Shown: positions 36,771 through 45,368 of the stretch, piece by piece
Position numbering within the stretch: position 1 is the first letter of the stretch
Layout: the number at the start of each line of letters is the position of its first letter
Source of the DNA: Pseudomonas extremorientalis
GTDB taxonomy: Bacteria > Pseudomonadota > Gammaproteobacteria > Pseudomonadales > Pseudomonadaceae
DNA: 64,000 bases
Direction: 5' to 3'
Assembly: GCF_001870465.1 (NCBI RefSeq)
Contig: NZ_MDGK01000047.1
Span: forward strand, 178,089 to 242,088
Translations under genes and position numbers: made by a program
The notes under the pieces: generated by a model
Seen by the model: the letters and a program-made list of their open reading frames with translations, nothing else
Told to the model about the DNA's origin: nothing
Database searches by the model: none

Positions 36771-37238
36771 ATGACCACTTTGTCCTTCAAAGCCATTACT
36801 GCCGCCCTGCTACTGGGCGGCAGCGGCTTGGCGATGGCCGCCAACGACGGCCAGTCCCGAGCCAACGAATTGCTCAGCGCGGACCCGCAATACCGTGAGA
36901 CCTGGCAAGGCGTGGTGAAGAAAGAAGAGCGCCTGCCGGAATGGGTGATAAACCTGTCCGGCACCGCTGAGCAAATGAATGCCGTGGAAGAAGATGGCGA
37001 CAAGTACCTGGTCGGGCCGCTCTGCGAAACCGCGGACACCTGCCTGAACAAACGCCTGATCGTTGCCTTCAGCCTCGACAAGGAAGATGCCTACGCCATG
37101 TTGGTGGAAGTCCCGGCCGGTCTGCCGAAGGACAAGTCTCCAACACGGCACGCCGATTACCGTTTTATCGGTAAACCGGATGAAGGCATGCAGAAGCTGC
37201 TGATGGAGCAGCTGAAGAAAGATCCGAATTGGTACTAG
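36771..37238 (+). CDS. Ivy-type inhibitor of C-type lysozyme
   Basis: A periplasmic protein of 155 aa with a signal peptide (about 1-23, AMA-AN). Ivy proteins block host and environmental lysozymes. The body matches the family (LLSADPQYRETWQGVV and LPEWVINLSGTAEQM). The inhibitory loop is C85-ETADT-C91 here, unlike the CKPHDC loop of E. coli Ivy: one residue longer and without the His. The inhibitory strength may therefore differ. It lies 2 bp after the DUF1328 gene; a weak AGGCTGAAA ribosome site precedes it. Confidence 0.8.
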   Translation: MTTLSFKAITAALLLGGSGLAMAANDGQSRANELLSADPQYRETWQGVVKKEERLPEWVINLSGTAEQMNAVEEDGDKYLVGPLCETADTCLNKRLIVAFSLDKEDAYAMLVEVPAGLPKDKSPTRHADYRFIGKPDEGMQKLLMEQLKKDPNWY

Positions 37239-37306
37239 GTTCCGTCTGACACGCGTGTTGTCTGCGGGGCCGGCGTCCATAGAAGGAAGCCCTTGCTTCT
37301 TTCTGT

Positions 37307-37489
37307 TTGCACCGCTTGCCAAGGGCGGTGCATGACCAAGGGGCCGGGTTGCTCTGATCACCTACGATCGGCGCGACCTACGGGTACAGGGAGTGCCTGC
37401 GCAAGGGCCGGGTCAGGCGAAAAGCTGCGACGCAGGTTCACAAGCCATCGGCTTGCTGAACTTGCGGCGGGCTTTAACGCTCCTTTTTT
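37307..37489 (+). ncRNA. Possible structured RNA in the gap before gltP
   Basis: The 727-bp gap 37239-37965 has no convincing gene. It contains GCACCGC/GCGGTGC-type pairing around 37307-37332. A very strong hairpin spans 37431-37466: CGCAGGTTCA pairs with TGAACTTGCG, and an inner CAAGCC/GGCTTG stem has a three-base loop and one bulge. A six-T run follows at 37484-37489. I cannot match it to a known RNA family, and no good promoter was found. It may be an sRNA or part of a decayed element. Confidence 0.3.
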
Positions 37490-37721
37490 CGCTGTTCATG
37501 CCGCCCTTAGTCGCCAATCACCTTTCTGCTCATCTCCAAACATTACTTAGTGTGTCGGGTAGACCATCTATCGATAAATTTTGGTGGGTGCCATAGGACA
37601 TTTCCGACACTAAATGATGGAATTCTCAGGCATTTCCGCCAGGTCCCCGAGGACGTCCCGAATCTCTGAGCGAGCCGGGTTTGGCCGGTTCACGGCATTT
37701 TTGTCGGACAAAATGTCACAT

Positions 37722-37749
37722 TTGAACTGACCGTTCGGACAGTTATTAT
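37722..37749 (+). promoter_or_regulatory. Candidate sigma-70 promoter of gltP
   Basis: TTGAAC (37722-37727), a 16-bp spacer and TATTAT (37744-37749) would give a leader of about 210 nt. The leader contains a hairpin ATGCCG-ATT-CGGCAT at 37761-37775. Confidence 0.5.
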
Positions 37750-37965
37750 TAAAAAATCTCATGCCGATTCGGCATAGGGTAGGCGTTTACGGCATTAGAC
37801 GTCGAACCCTTGCATGGGAATAGTTGCGCCTTTTTTCGCCTGCCAGTAAGCCATTTCGGCCATGCTGCGGTGACCTTCCATGGAGGCAGATGCACACACT
37901 TTTTCGCTCTCGAGCGTTGCGGCTGGCGCATTTGCCTTAAGTTCACTTGAAGTAAGGGTAATGAC

Positions 37966-39297
37966 ATGAAGAAGGCAAAGCTAAGCCTCGCCTGGCAGAT
38001 CCTCATCGGTTTGGTGCTGGGGATCGCAATCGGTGCAGTGCTTAACCATTTCAGTGCTGAAAAAGCCTGGTGGATCAGCAACGTATTGCAGCCAGCGGGC
38101 GATATCTTTATCCGCCTGATCAAGATGATCGTGATCCCGATTGTGATTTCCTCGCTGATCGTCGGCATTGCCGGTGTGGGTGATGCGAAGAAACTCGGGC
38201 GCATCGGCGTCAAAACCATCCTTTACTTCGAAATCGTCACCACCATCGCTATCGTGGTCGGCCTGCTGCTGGCCAACCTGTTCCACCCGGGCGCGGGTAT
38301 CGACATGAGTACCCTGGGTACCGTCGACATCTCCAAGTACACCGCCACTGCTGCCGAAGTGCAGCATGAGCATGCGTTCATCCAGACCATCCTCAACCTG
38401 ATCCCGTCGAACATCTTTGCCGCCGTCGCCCGTGGCGAGATGCTGCCGATCATCTTCTTCTCGGTGCTGTTCGGCCTTGGCTTGTCGAGCCTCAAGCCTG
38501 AGCTGCGTGAGCCGCTGGTCACCATGTTCCAGGGCGTGTCCGAGAGCATGTTCAAAGTCACTCACATGATCATGAAGTACGCCCCTATCGGGGTCTTCGC
38601 ACTGATCGCGGTGACCGTTGCCAACTTCGGCTTTGCCTCGCTGCTACCGCTGGCCAAGCTGGTGATCCTGGTTTACGTCGCCATCCTGTTCTTCGCGTTC
38701 GTGATCCTCGGCCTGATTGCCCGCCTGTTCGGCTTCTCGGTGATCAAGCTGATGCGCATCTTCAAGGATGAGCTGGTACTGGCCTACTCCACCGCCAGTT
38801 CCGAGACCGTGCTGCCGCGTGTGATCGAGAAGATGGAAGCCTACGGCGCGCCGAAAGCCATCTGCAGTTTCGTGGTGCCGACCGGTTACTCGTTCAACCT
38901 CGACGGTTCGACCCTGTACCAGAGCATCGCGGCGATCTTCATTGCCCAGCTGTATGGCATCGACCTGTCGATCGGCCAGCAACTGATGCTGGTGCTGACC
39001 CTGATGGTCACCTCCAAAGGCATCGCTGGCGTGCCGGGTGTGTCCTTCGTGGTGCTGCTGGCCACCCTGGGCAGCGTGGGCATTCCGCTGGAAGGCCTGG
39101 CGTTCATCGCCGGTGTCGACCGCATCATGGACATGGCGCGTACTGCCCTGAACGTGATCGGCAATGCCTTGGCCGTGCTGGTGATCTCCCGTTGGGAAGG
39201 CATGTACGACGACGCCAAGGGCGAGCGCTACTGGAACTCGCTGCCGCATTGGCGCACCAAGACCGCCGCACCGGTCGCCCAGGCCACCCGCAGCTGA
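37966..39297 (+). CDS. gltP: Proton/glutamate (dicarboxylate) symporter
   Basis: A 443-aa DAACS-family carrier importing glutamate/aspartate or C4-dicarboxylates. It shows the long hydrophobic body and the family signatures: AYSTASSETVLPRVIEKM (Ser-rich reentrant loop), VPTGYSFNLDGS (the NMDG-like motif) and MVTSKGIAGVPG. The position after the ivy gene matches PA5479, gltP. An AGTAAGGG site precedes the ATG. A perfect terminator follows. Confidence 0.92.
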   Translation: MKKAKLSLAWQILIGLVLGIAIGAVLNHFSAEKAWWISNVLQPAGDIFIRLIKMIVIPIVISSLIVGIAGVGDAKKLGRIGVKTILYFEIVTTIAIVVGLLLANLFHPGAGIDMSTLGTVDISKYTATAAEVQHEHAFIQTILNLIPSNIFAAVARGEMLPIIFFSVLFGLGLSSLKPELREPLVTMFQGVSESMFKVTHMIMKYAPIGVFALIAVTVANFGFASLLPLAKLVILVYVAILFFAFVILGLIARLFGFSVIKLMRIFKDELVLAYSTASSETVLPRVIEKMEAYGAPKAICSFVVPTGYSFNLDGSTLYQSIAAIFIAQLYGIDLSIGQQLMLVLTLMVTSKGIAGVPGVSFVVLLATLGSVGIPLEGLAFIAGVDRIMDMARTALNVIGNALAVLVISRWEGMYDDAKGERYWNSLPHWRTKTAAPVAQATRS

Positions 39298-39318
39298 TAG
39301 CGTGACGGCTTAAAGACA

Positions 39319-39342
39319 AACCCCGGAAAATTCCGGGGTTTG
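39319..39342 (+). terminator. Rho-independent terminator after gltP
   Basis: AACCCCGGAA and TTCCGGGGTT form a perfect stem with a two-base or four-base turn, followed by TGTCGTTT. Confidence 0.85.
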
Positions 39343-39395
39343 TCGTTTCTGCCGGCCCCGCTATCATTCGTCCCATTCTTCGGGGGATTCAACTG

Positions 39396-40625
39396 ATGCT
39401 CAATGGCCTGTGGCTTGGCTTCTTTGTCGTGGCAATGGTGTCGGCACTGGCGCAATGGCTGGTCGGCGGTAACGCCGGGATATTCGCGGCAATGGTCGAA
39501 AGCATTTTCGCCATGGCCAAATTGTCGGTGGAAGTCATGGTGCTGTTGTTCGGCACCCTGACGCTGTGGCTGGGTTTTCTGCGCATCGCAGAGAAAGCCG
39601 GGATCGTCGATTGGCTGGCCAAGGCCCTCGGCCCGCTGTTCCGCCGTTTGATGCCGGAAGTGCCCGCCGGCCACCCGGCCATCGGCTTGATCACCCTCAA
39701 CTTTGCCGCCAACGGCCTGGGCCTGGATAACGCCGCCACCCCCATCGGGCTCAAGGCGATGAAGGCCTTGCAGGAACTCAACCCCATCCCCAACACCGCC
39801 AGTAACGCGCAGATCCTGTTCCTGGTGCTCAACGCGTCTTCATTGACGCTGTTGCCGGTAACCATCTTCATGTACCGCGCCCAGCAAGGCGCGGCGGACC
39901 CGACGCTGGTGTTCCTGCCGATCCTGCTCGCAACCAGTGCATCCACGCTGGTGGGGCTGCTCTCGGTGGCAATCATGCAGCGCCTGCGGCTGTGGGACCC
40001 GGTGGTGCTGGCGTACCTGGTTCCCGGTGCGCTGGTCTTGGGTGGTTTCATGGCGTTGTTGGCGACCCTCTCCGCCACGGCGCTGGCCGGGCTGTCCTCG
40101 ATCCTTGGCAACCTCACCTTGTTCGGCCTGATCATGCTGTTCCTGGTGATCGGTGCGCTGCGCAAGGTCAAGGTCTACGAGGCGTTTGTCGAAGGCGCCA
40201 AGGAAGGCTTCGACGTGGCGAAGAACCTGCTGCCGTACCTGGTGGCGATGCTCTGCGCCGTGGGGGTGTTGCGAGCGTCGGGCGCGTTGGACTTCGGCCT
40301 TGAAGGCATACGCCATGTGGTCGCCTGGACGGGCATGGACACGCGCTTTGTCGATGCCTTGCCGACCGCGATGGTCAAGCCGTTTTCCGGCAGCGCCGCG
40401 CGGGCGATGTTGATCGAGACCATGCAGACGCAGGGCGTGGACAGCTTCCCGGCGCTGGTCGCGGCGACGATCCAGGGCAGTACCGAGACCACTTTCTATG
40501 TGTTGGCGGTGTACTTCGGTTCGGTGGGTATCCAGCGCGCGCGGCACGCCGTGGGCTGTGCGTTGCTGGCGGAGTTGGCCGGCGTCGTTGCGGCGATTGC
40601 GGTGTGCTATTGGTTCTTTGGTTAA
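39396..40625 (+). CDS. Nucleoside-recognition (SpmA/SpmB-like) membrane protein
   Basis: A 409-aa polytopic membrane protein. Two Gate/nucleoside-recognition domains are in tandem, SpmA-like (about residues 40-190, FLRIAEKAGI and NFAANGLGLDNAATPIG) and SpmB-like (about 250-400, FVDALPTAMVKPFSGSAARAM and ATIQGSTETTFYVLAVYFG). Bacillus keeps these as two genes. Substrate and role are unknown in pseudomonads. No ribosome site better than GGGGGA ahead of the ATG. Confidence 0.85.
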   Translation: MLNGLWLGFFVVAMVSALAQWLVGGNAGIFAAMVESIFAMAKLSVEVMVLLFGTLTLWLGFLRIAEKAGIVDWLAKALGPLFRRLMPEVPAGHPAIGLITLNFAANGLGLDNAATPIGLKAMKALQELNPIPNTASNAQILFLVLNASSLTLLPVTIFMYRAQQGAADPTLVFLPILLATSASTLVGLLSVAIMQRLRLWDPVVLAYLVPGALVLGGFMALLATLSATALAGLSSILGNLTLFGLIMLFLVIGALRKVKVYEAFVEGAKEGFDVAKNLLPYLVAMLCAVGVLRASGALDFGLEGIRHVVAWTGMDTRFVDALPTAMVKPFSGSAARAMLIETMQTQGVDSFPALVAATIQGSTETTFYVLAVYFGSVGIQRARHAVGCALLAELAGVVAAIAVCYWFFG

Positions 40626-40635
40626 GGCTCGGATT

Positions 40636-40711
40636 GCTATCGGGGGCAAGCCCCCTCCCACATTTGAATGTGTTCACAGATCAACCTGTGGGAGGGGGCT
40701 TGCCCCCGATG
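40636..40711. repeat. REP doublet between the nucleoside-recognition gene and the MCE operon
   Basis: Two inverted REP copies at about 40636-40664 and 40686-40711 match the window consensus closely and flank a 21-bp spacer. They sit between two convergent transcripts. Confidence 0.85.
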
Positions 40712-40717
40712 AGGCCC

Positions 40718-41329
40718 TCAGTGTTTAGCTGCACTATTGCCTTGCTGAACAACCCACCCTACCACCTGCTTATTCAATTGATCCCCCGCCTGCCCAAACC
40801 CGGCAACCACTGCCGGCACCTTGGTGTCGCTCACCGGCTGCCTCACCTCAAACCGTCGGCTGGCCACGATCCGTTGATCACTGCCGCGTACCAGCCGCGC
40901 ATCCAGGCGAATCACCACCTCTACCGCACCGCCGTGATATTCACTCTGGAACGCCTGCAATTGCCCACCCAGTTCGTAGTCGGACTGCAGGTTGGTGTCA
41001 TCGGTGCTCAGCAGCGTCACCCGGCCATCACGCTGGAAGCCGTCCATGAAGCGGTTGCGCAACAGCACCGGCGCCGGATCGCTCCAGCGCGAGTTCGCAT
41101 AGCTGCTGATCAGGTCGCCAGTGGGCACCACGGCAATGCGCGGGCTGTCGAGAAACTCGCTGGTCTGCGGCTTGTTCACACGCAGTGACCAGCTGACCGG
41201 CGCGCCCTGGCTGGCGGTCTGCGCCGCGGCCAGGCGATACACATCCGAAGGGTCGGCCTTGGGCAGGATCGAACACGCGCTCACCAGTGCCAGGGCCAAA
41301 GGGGCGATCATTGTGTAAGCACGCTTCAT
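40718..41329 (-). CDS. ABC-type transport auxiliary lipoprotein (MCE operon)
   Basis: A 203-aa lipoprotein with Cys19 in LALALVSACS and the ABC_trans_aux (PqiC-like) fold, seen in DSPRIAVVPTGDLISSYANSRWSDPAPVLLRNRF. Probably anchors the periplasmic MCE protein to the outer membrane. Last of four genes; its start overlaps the MCE stop as ATGA. Confidence 0.85.
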   Translation of the reverse strand: MKRAYTMIAPLALALVSACSILPKADPSDVYRLAAAQTASQGAPVSWSLRVNKPQTSEFLDSPRIAVVPTGDLISSYANSRWSDPAPVLLRNRFMDGFQRDGRVTLLSTDDTNLQSDYELGGQLQAFQSEYHGGAVEVVIRLDARLVRGSDQRIVASRRFEVRQPVSDTKVPAVVAGFGQAGDQLNKQVVGWVVQQGNSAAKH

Positions 41330-42264
41330 GGCGTGAACTCCTTGTTCTTGTCGCTGCCCAGCAGGTAACCGCTGGGGTTGGCTTCCAGGCGGCGGGAGAT
41401 GGCGCGCAGCGAACCCAGGGTTTCGCGCAGCTCGCGCACGGCCGGCGCCAGTTCGTTAAGGCCTTGCATGCCGCTGTTCACCGAGTCCTTGTTGTTGGTC
41501 AACAAGGTGTTGATGGTCGCGGTGCTTTGTTCAAGGGATTTCATGGCCTGCTCGGCGCTGCCGAAGGCCTGCTTGCCTTGTTCGTTGAGCAAGCCATTGG
41601 CGTTGCGCATGAGCACGGTGGTCTGTTCCAGCGCCGCAGTCGCCTGCTTGCTCACCAGCATCAGTTGCTGCATCACCACCTTGATATCGCCGCGCTGGTC
41701 GGCAATCGCGCCGGTGGTTTGCTGCAGGTTCTCCAGGGTGTTGCTCAAGCGCTCGACGTTCTCGCGGGAGAACATGTGATTGGCGTTGTGCAACAGCAGG
41801 TTGACGCTGGTCATCAGGTCGTTGCTGTTGTTCAGTAAGCGCGCGATGGGCGATGGCGAGGCTATGATCTGCGGCAGGTTGCCGTCCTTGCCCTTGAGCT
41901 CGGGACTCTGCGGGGTGCCGCCACTGAGCTGGATGATCGAGGTGCCGGTGATACCGGTCAGGGCGAGCTTGGCCTGGGTGTCTTCCTTGATCGGCGTCTG
42001 CCCGGCCAGGCGGATGCGCGCGAGCACGCGGCGCGGGTCCTTGGGGTCCAGGCTCAGGCTGATCACGTCGCCCACCTTGATCCCGCTGTACTGCACCGAG
42101 CTGCCCTGGGACAGGCCGCTGACCGCCTCGTTGAAGATCACTTCGTAGTCCTGGAAGGCGCTGTCGACGCTGGACTTGGCCAGCCACAGGCCGAACAGCA
42201 TCGCGCCGACCACCACGATCACACTGAACAGACCGATCATCACATGATGGGCTCGGGTTTCCAT
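41326..42264 (-). CDS. MCE-domain lipid-binding protein
   Basis: A 312-aa protein anchored by one N-terminal helix (about 8-28). It has a single MCE domain (about 40-115, YEVIFNEAVSGLSQGSSVQYSGIKVGDVISLSL) and a long helical tail (about 150-290). Family members form hexameric rings that shuttle phospholipids between membranes. The start METRAHHVMIG is two bases from the ATPase stop, so the genes are coupled. Confidence 0.9.
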   Translation of the reverse strand: METRAHHVMIGLFSVIVVVGAMLFGLWLAKSSVDSAFQDYEVIFNEAVSGLSQGSSVQYSGIKVGDVISLSLDPKDPRRVLARIRLAGQTPIKEDTQAKLALTGITGTSIIQLSGGTPQSPELKGKDGNLPQIIASPSPIARLLNNSNDLMTSVNLLLHNANHMFSRENVERLSNTLENLQQTTGAIADQRGDIKVVMQQLMLVSKQATAALEQTTVLMRNANGLLNEQGKQAFGSAEQAMKSLEQSTATINTLLTNNKDSVNSGMQGLNELAPAVRELRETLGSLRAISRRLEANPSGYLLGSDKNKEFTP

Positions 42265-42265
42265 G

Positions 42266-43069
42266 TCATACCTCGTTGAGCGATTGAGCGGCATCCAATG
42301 CCGCGCGGCCACGGGGGCCGTGGAAATATTCGTGGATCCACGCGTCGTCGGTTTCCGAGACAACATCGATGGCATCGGCCACCAGCACTTTCTTCTGTGC
42401 CAGCACCGCCACGCGGTCGGTAATGGTGTACAGCGTGTCCAGGTCGTGGGTGACCAGGAATACGCTCAGGCCCAGCGCATCGCGCAGGGTCAGGATCAGT
42501 TGGTCGAATTGCGCCGCACCGATGGGGTCGAGGCCCGCCGTGGGTTCGTCGAGGAACAGAATGTCCGGGTCCAGCGCCAATGCGCGGGCCAGGGCGGCGC
42601 GCTTGATCATGCCGCCGGACAGCGAGGCCGGATATTTGTCCGCCGCCGACAATGGCAGCCCGGCCAGGGCCAGCTTGACGGCGGCCAAGTGCTCGGCGTC
42701 GCGGCGGCTGAGGCCGGCGTGTTCGATCAAGGGCAGCGCGACGTTTTCGGTAACGGTCAGCGAGGAAAACAACGCGCCCTTCTGGAATAGCACGCCAAAG
42801 CGTCGTTCCACCAAAGAGCGTTCGTGCTCCGGCAGGCTTGGCAGGTTCTTGCCGAACACCCGCACCTCACCTTCGCTGGGACGACGCAGGCCGACAATGC
42901 TGCGCAACAGCACCGACTTGCCGCTGCCGGAGCCGCCAACCACTGCGAGGATCTCGCCCTTGTACAAATCCAGGTCGAGGTTTTCATGCACGCTCTGGCT
43001 GCCAAAGCGATTGCACAGGCCGCGCACTTCAATCACCGCCTCACTGGGCGCTCGGTGTAGACGACTCAC
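42266..43069 (-). CDS. ATP-binding protein of the MCE transporter (MlaF-like)
   Basis: A 267-aa ATPase. Walker A is GGSGSGKSV (about residues 46-54), the signature is LSGGMIKRAALARAL and Walker B is ILFLDEPTAGLDP. Start is a GTG that overlaps the permease stop as GTGA; the next in-frame ATG would remove the first beta strand. The LSGGM signature is typical of MlaF/TtgA-type ATPases. Confidence 0.9.
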   Translation of the reverse strand: MSRLHRAPSEAVIEVRGLCNRFGSQSVHENLDLDLYKGEILAVVGGSGSGKSVLLRSIVGLRRPSEGEVRVFGKNLPSLPEHERSLVERRFGVLFQKGALFSSLTVTENVALPLIEHAGLSRRDAEHLAAVKLALAGLPLSAADKYPASLSGGMIKRAALARALALDPDILFLDEPTAGLDPIGAAQFDQLILTLRDALGLSVFLVTHDLDTLYTITDRVAVLAQKKVLVADAIDVVSETDDAWIHEYFHGPRGRAALDAAQSLNEV

Positions 43070-44241
43070 CAGCCCATCTCCATGAAAAACAGCGCGGCCA
43101 CGGCATCCATCACGATCACCACAAAGATCGATTGCACCACGCTGGAGGTGGTGTGGGCACCGACCGATTCGGCGCTGCCGCTGACCTTGAAGCCTTCCAG
43201 GCAACCAATCGCAGCGATCAGGAACGCAAAGATCGGCGCTTTCACCATACCCACGAGGAAGTGCTGCACGCCGATGTCCGATTGCAGCAGCGAGAGGAAC
43301 ATCGCCGGCGAAATATCCAGGGCCACCGCGCACACCACGCCGCCGCCGATGATGCCTGAGAGCATTGCCAGGAACGTCAGCATCGGCAGCGCCACCAGCA
43401 GCGCCAGCACGCGGGGCAGTACCAGCAGTTCCATCGGGTCCAGGCCCAGGGTGCGGATCGCGTCGATTTCTTCGTTGGCCTTCATCGAGCCGATCTGTGC
43501 GGTAAAGGCACTGGCGGTGCGGCCGGCGATCAGGATCGCGGTGAGCAAGACGCCGAATTCCCGTAGGAAAGAGAACGCCACCAGGTCTACCGTGAAGATC
43601 GTCGCACCGAAGCTCTTGAGCACCGTGGCGCCGAGGAAGGCCACCACCGCACCCACCAGGAACGTCAGCAAAGCCACGATGGGCGCGGCATCCAGTCCGA
43701 CCTGTTCGAGGTGCGCAACCATGGGCGTCACGCGCCAGCGCTTGGGGCGCAAGATGCTACGGGCGAAGGTTTCGAGAATCAGGCCGACGAAACCCAGGAG
43801 TTTCTTGGTGTCCTGCCAGACCGTGTCCACCGCACGGCCGATACGTGCCAGAACCTGAATGCCCGCCGCTTCTTCCGGGGCTTTTTCCGGCACGCAAAAA
43901 TCATTCAGGGAACGGTAGACGGTCTTGAGCAGCGCGCGGTCGGCGGCAGACAAGCTGCAATCGGTCTGCTCGGCGGACTGCTCGATGCGGGTCGGTCCCA
44001 GCAGTTCCACCAGCAACGAGGCGCCCGCGGTATCCAGGGCGCCGAGGCCGTTGAGGTCGATGCGCGCGCCGGCGTCGTATTGGCCGTCGAGCTTGTCCGA
44101 CAGCTTTTTCAGACTGGCATAGTGGGCAAGCGTCCAGTCCCCCGTAATCCGCAGTTGTGGCGGGGTGGTGGACGTATCGAGGTGGGCTGCGCCGGCCGTT
44201 GTAGGGGGGGTCATAAGCTCCGAGCTTGTTTGGCTATCCAC
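43066..44241 (-). CDS. MCE-transporter permease (MlaE family) with N-terminal STAS domain
   Basis: A 391-aa protein in two parts. Residues about 25-130 are a STAS-like domain (ITGDWTLAHYA and IDLNGLGALDTAGASLLVELL). Residues about 150-391 are an MlaE permease with five helices and the signature AFTAQIGSMKANEEIDAIRTLGLDP. E. coli MlaE has no such STAS domain, since MlaB is separate. The start is a GTG behind TAGGAATT; an ATG at 44214 is the alternative. First gene of the four-gene operon. Confidence 0.9.
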   Translation of the reverse strand: MDSQTSSELMTPPTTAGAAHLDTSTTPPQLRITGDWTLAHYASLKKLSDKLDGQYDAGARIDLNGLGALDTAGASLLVELLGPTRIEQSAEQTDCSLSAADRALLKTVYRSLNDFCVPEKAPEEAAGIQVLARIGRAVDTVWQDTKKLLGFVGLILETFARSILRPKRWRVTPMVAHLEQVGLDAAPIVALLTFLVGAVVAFLGATVLKSFGATIFTVDLVAFSFLREFGVLLTAILIAGRTASAFTAQIGSMKANEEIDAIRTLGLDPMELLVLPRVLALLVALPMLTFLAMLSGIIGGGVVCAVALDISPAMFLSLLQSDIGVQHFLVGMVKAPIFAFLIAAIGCLEGFKVSGSAESVGAHTTSSVVQSIFVVIVMDAVAALFFMEMGW

Positions 44242-44268
44242 AATTCCTACGTAATAGCACGATACGGC

Positions 44269-45300
44269 CTACTTTGGGTTGTCCGTTTGTGCTGAGTCCG
44301 TCACCTTGAAGCGCAGCACACCGATCACCTGCCCGTCTTCGGTCAGCACCCGTACCTGCCAGCGGCCCACGGCGTCGGCCGGGAAGTTCTGCTTGTGGGT
44401 CCACGCGCGGTAACCCTCTTTGCGCCCGCCGTGGATATCCAGGGCGATGCGGTCGACCTCTTGGCCATTGAATTTCCACACGTGGTAAATGCGTTCATCC
44501 AGTCCACGCGGCGCATTGATCGCGGTATAGGCGTACAGCCCACCGCTGCGCAGTTGGGCGGCAGTGACTTCCTTGAGGTCGTCGCCTGGCGTGCGGTCCT
44601 GCAGTTGGGTGCTGATGGCCACTTCGGTCATCCACAAGGTGGCCGGAGGCACCCAACTGCGCAGGAACCACCCGGCGCAGCCGATGGCGGCGGTCACCCC
44701 GAGCAGCATCGCCCAGCCTTTGACGCTACGCAGCGGCAGGCTTACCGCCAGGCTGGGGATCGACAGTGCCATGGCCACGCCGAGGGCCAGTTTGTAACTC
44801 TCGGCGGTGGTCAGGTGCAGGATGATCGGCAACGCGGTGAGCAGCGCCGCGAACAGCGTAAAGGTGTGCAGTGCAAGGAACAGCGAGCGCTTGGGCGCCA
44901 GCCACTTGTAGTAAAGCGGGTCGGTGATCGAGATCAGCGCCGCGGCGCCAAGCAAGCCCGTGAATACCGATTGGCCACTGTTCCACGCGGTGGTGACGAA
45001 AAAGAACGGCAGCACGAAAAACAGACTTTCCTGGTGGATCATCTGGGTCGCGTAGCGCAACAGCGGTTCGGGGATTTCGCGCTTGAAAATCCTGGTGAAC
45101 AGCTGGGTGAAGCTGTTTTCCAGCATCAGCCACAGCCAGCTCACCAGCATGATCACCGCAATCCAGCTGGCCATGCCCTGCTGGCGATCCACCAGAATGA
45201 AGCTGCCCACGCCTGAGATAAAACCGCCGAGTGCAATCACCCCTGGGTAGCGCTTGATCAGCTCGAGGATGCGCTGGATTAAGTGGGTCAGGTTTGGCAT
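44269..45300 (-). CDS. DUF5924/DUF2914 membrane protein
   Basis: A 343-aa protein with a membrane-embedded N-terminal part (about 10-225, six or seven helices, including YPGVIALGGFISGVGSFILV). The C-terminal domain (about 240-340) matches DUF2914 (GLYAYTAINAPRGLDERIYHVWKFNGQEVDRIALDI). The start was put at MPNLTHL; a GTG 12 bases earlier is possible. The downstream neighbour is the MCE operon, 27 bp away on the same strand, so co-transcription is possible. Function unknown. Confidence 0.75.
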   Translation of the reverse strand: MPNLTHLIQRILELIKRYPGVIALGGFISGVGSFILVDRQQGMASWIAVIMLVSWLWLMLENSFTQLFTRIFKREIPEPLLRYATQMIHQESLFFVLPFFFVTTAWNSGQSVFTGLLGAAALISITDPLYYKWLAPKRSLFLALHTFTLFAALLTALPIILHLTTAESYKLALGVAMALSIPSLAVSLPLRSVKGWAMLLGVTAAIGCAGWFLRSWVPPATLWMTEVAISTQLQDRTPGDDLKEVTAAQLRSGGLYAYTAINAPRGLDERIYHVWKFNGQEVDRIALDIHGGRKEGYRAWTHKQNFPADAVGRWQVRVLTEDGQVIGVLRFKVTDSAQTDNPK

Positions 45301-45368
45301 TCGGCGGTTCACAGTCTTGTAGGAAAAAATCCCAGACAGAATAACGTCTTAGGCCGTTGTCCGGTGCC

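Noticed and set aside
37293..37550. An 85-codon frame in the gap before gltP
   Set aside because: It crosses the strong hairpin, uses many rare codons, has no ribosome site and no family. I treated the region as non-coding.
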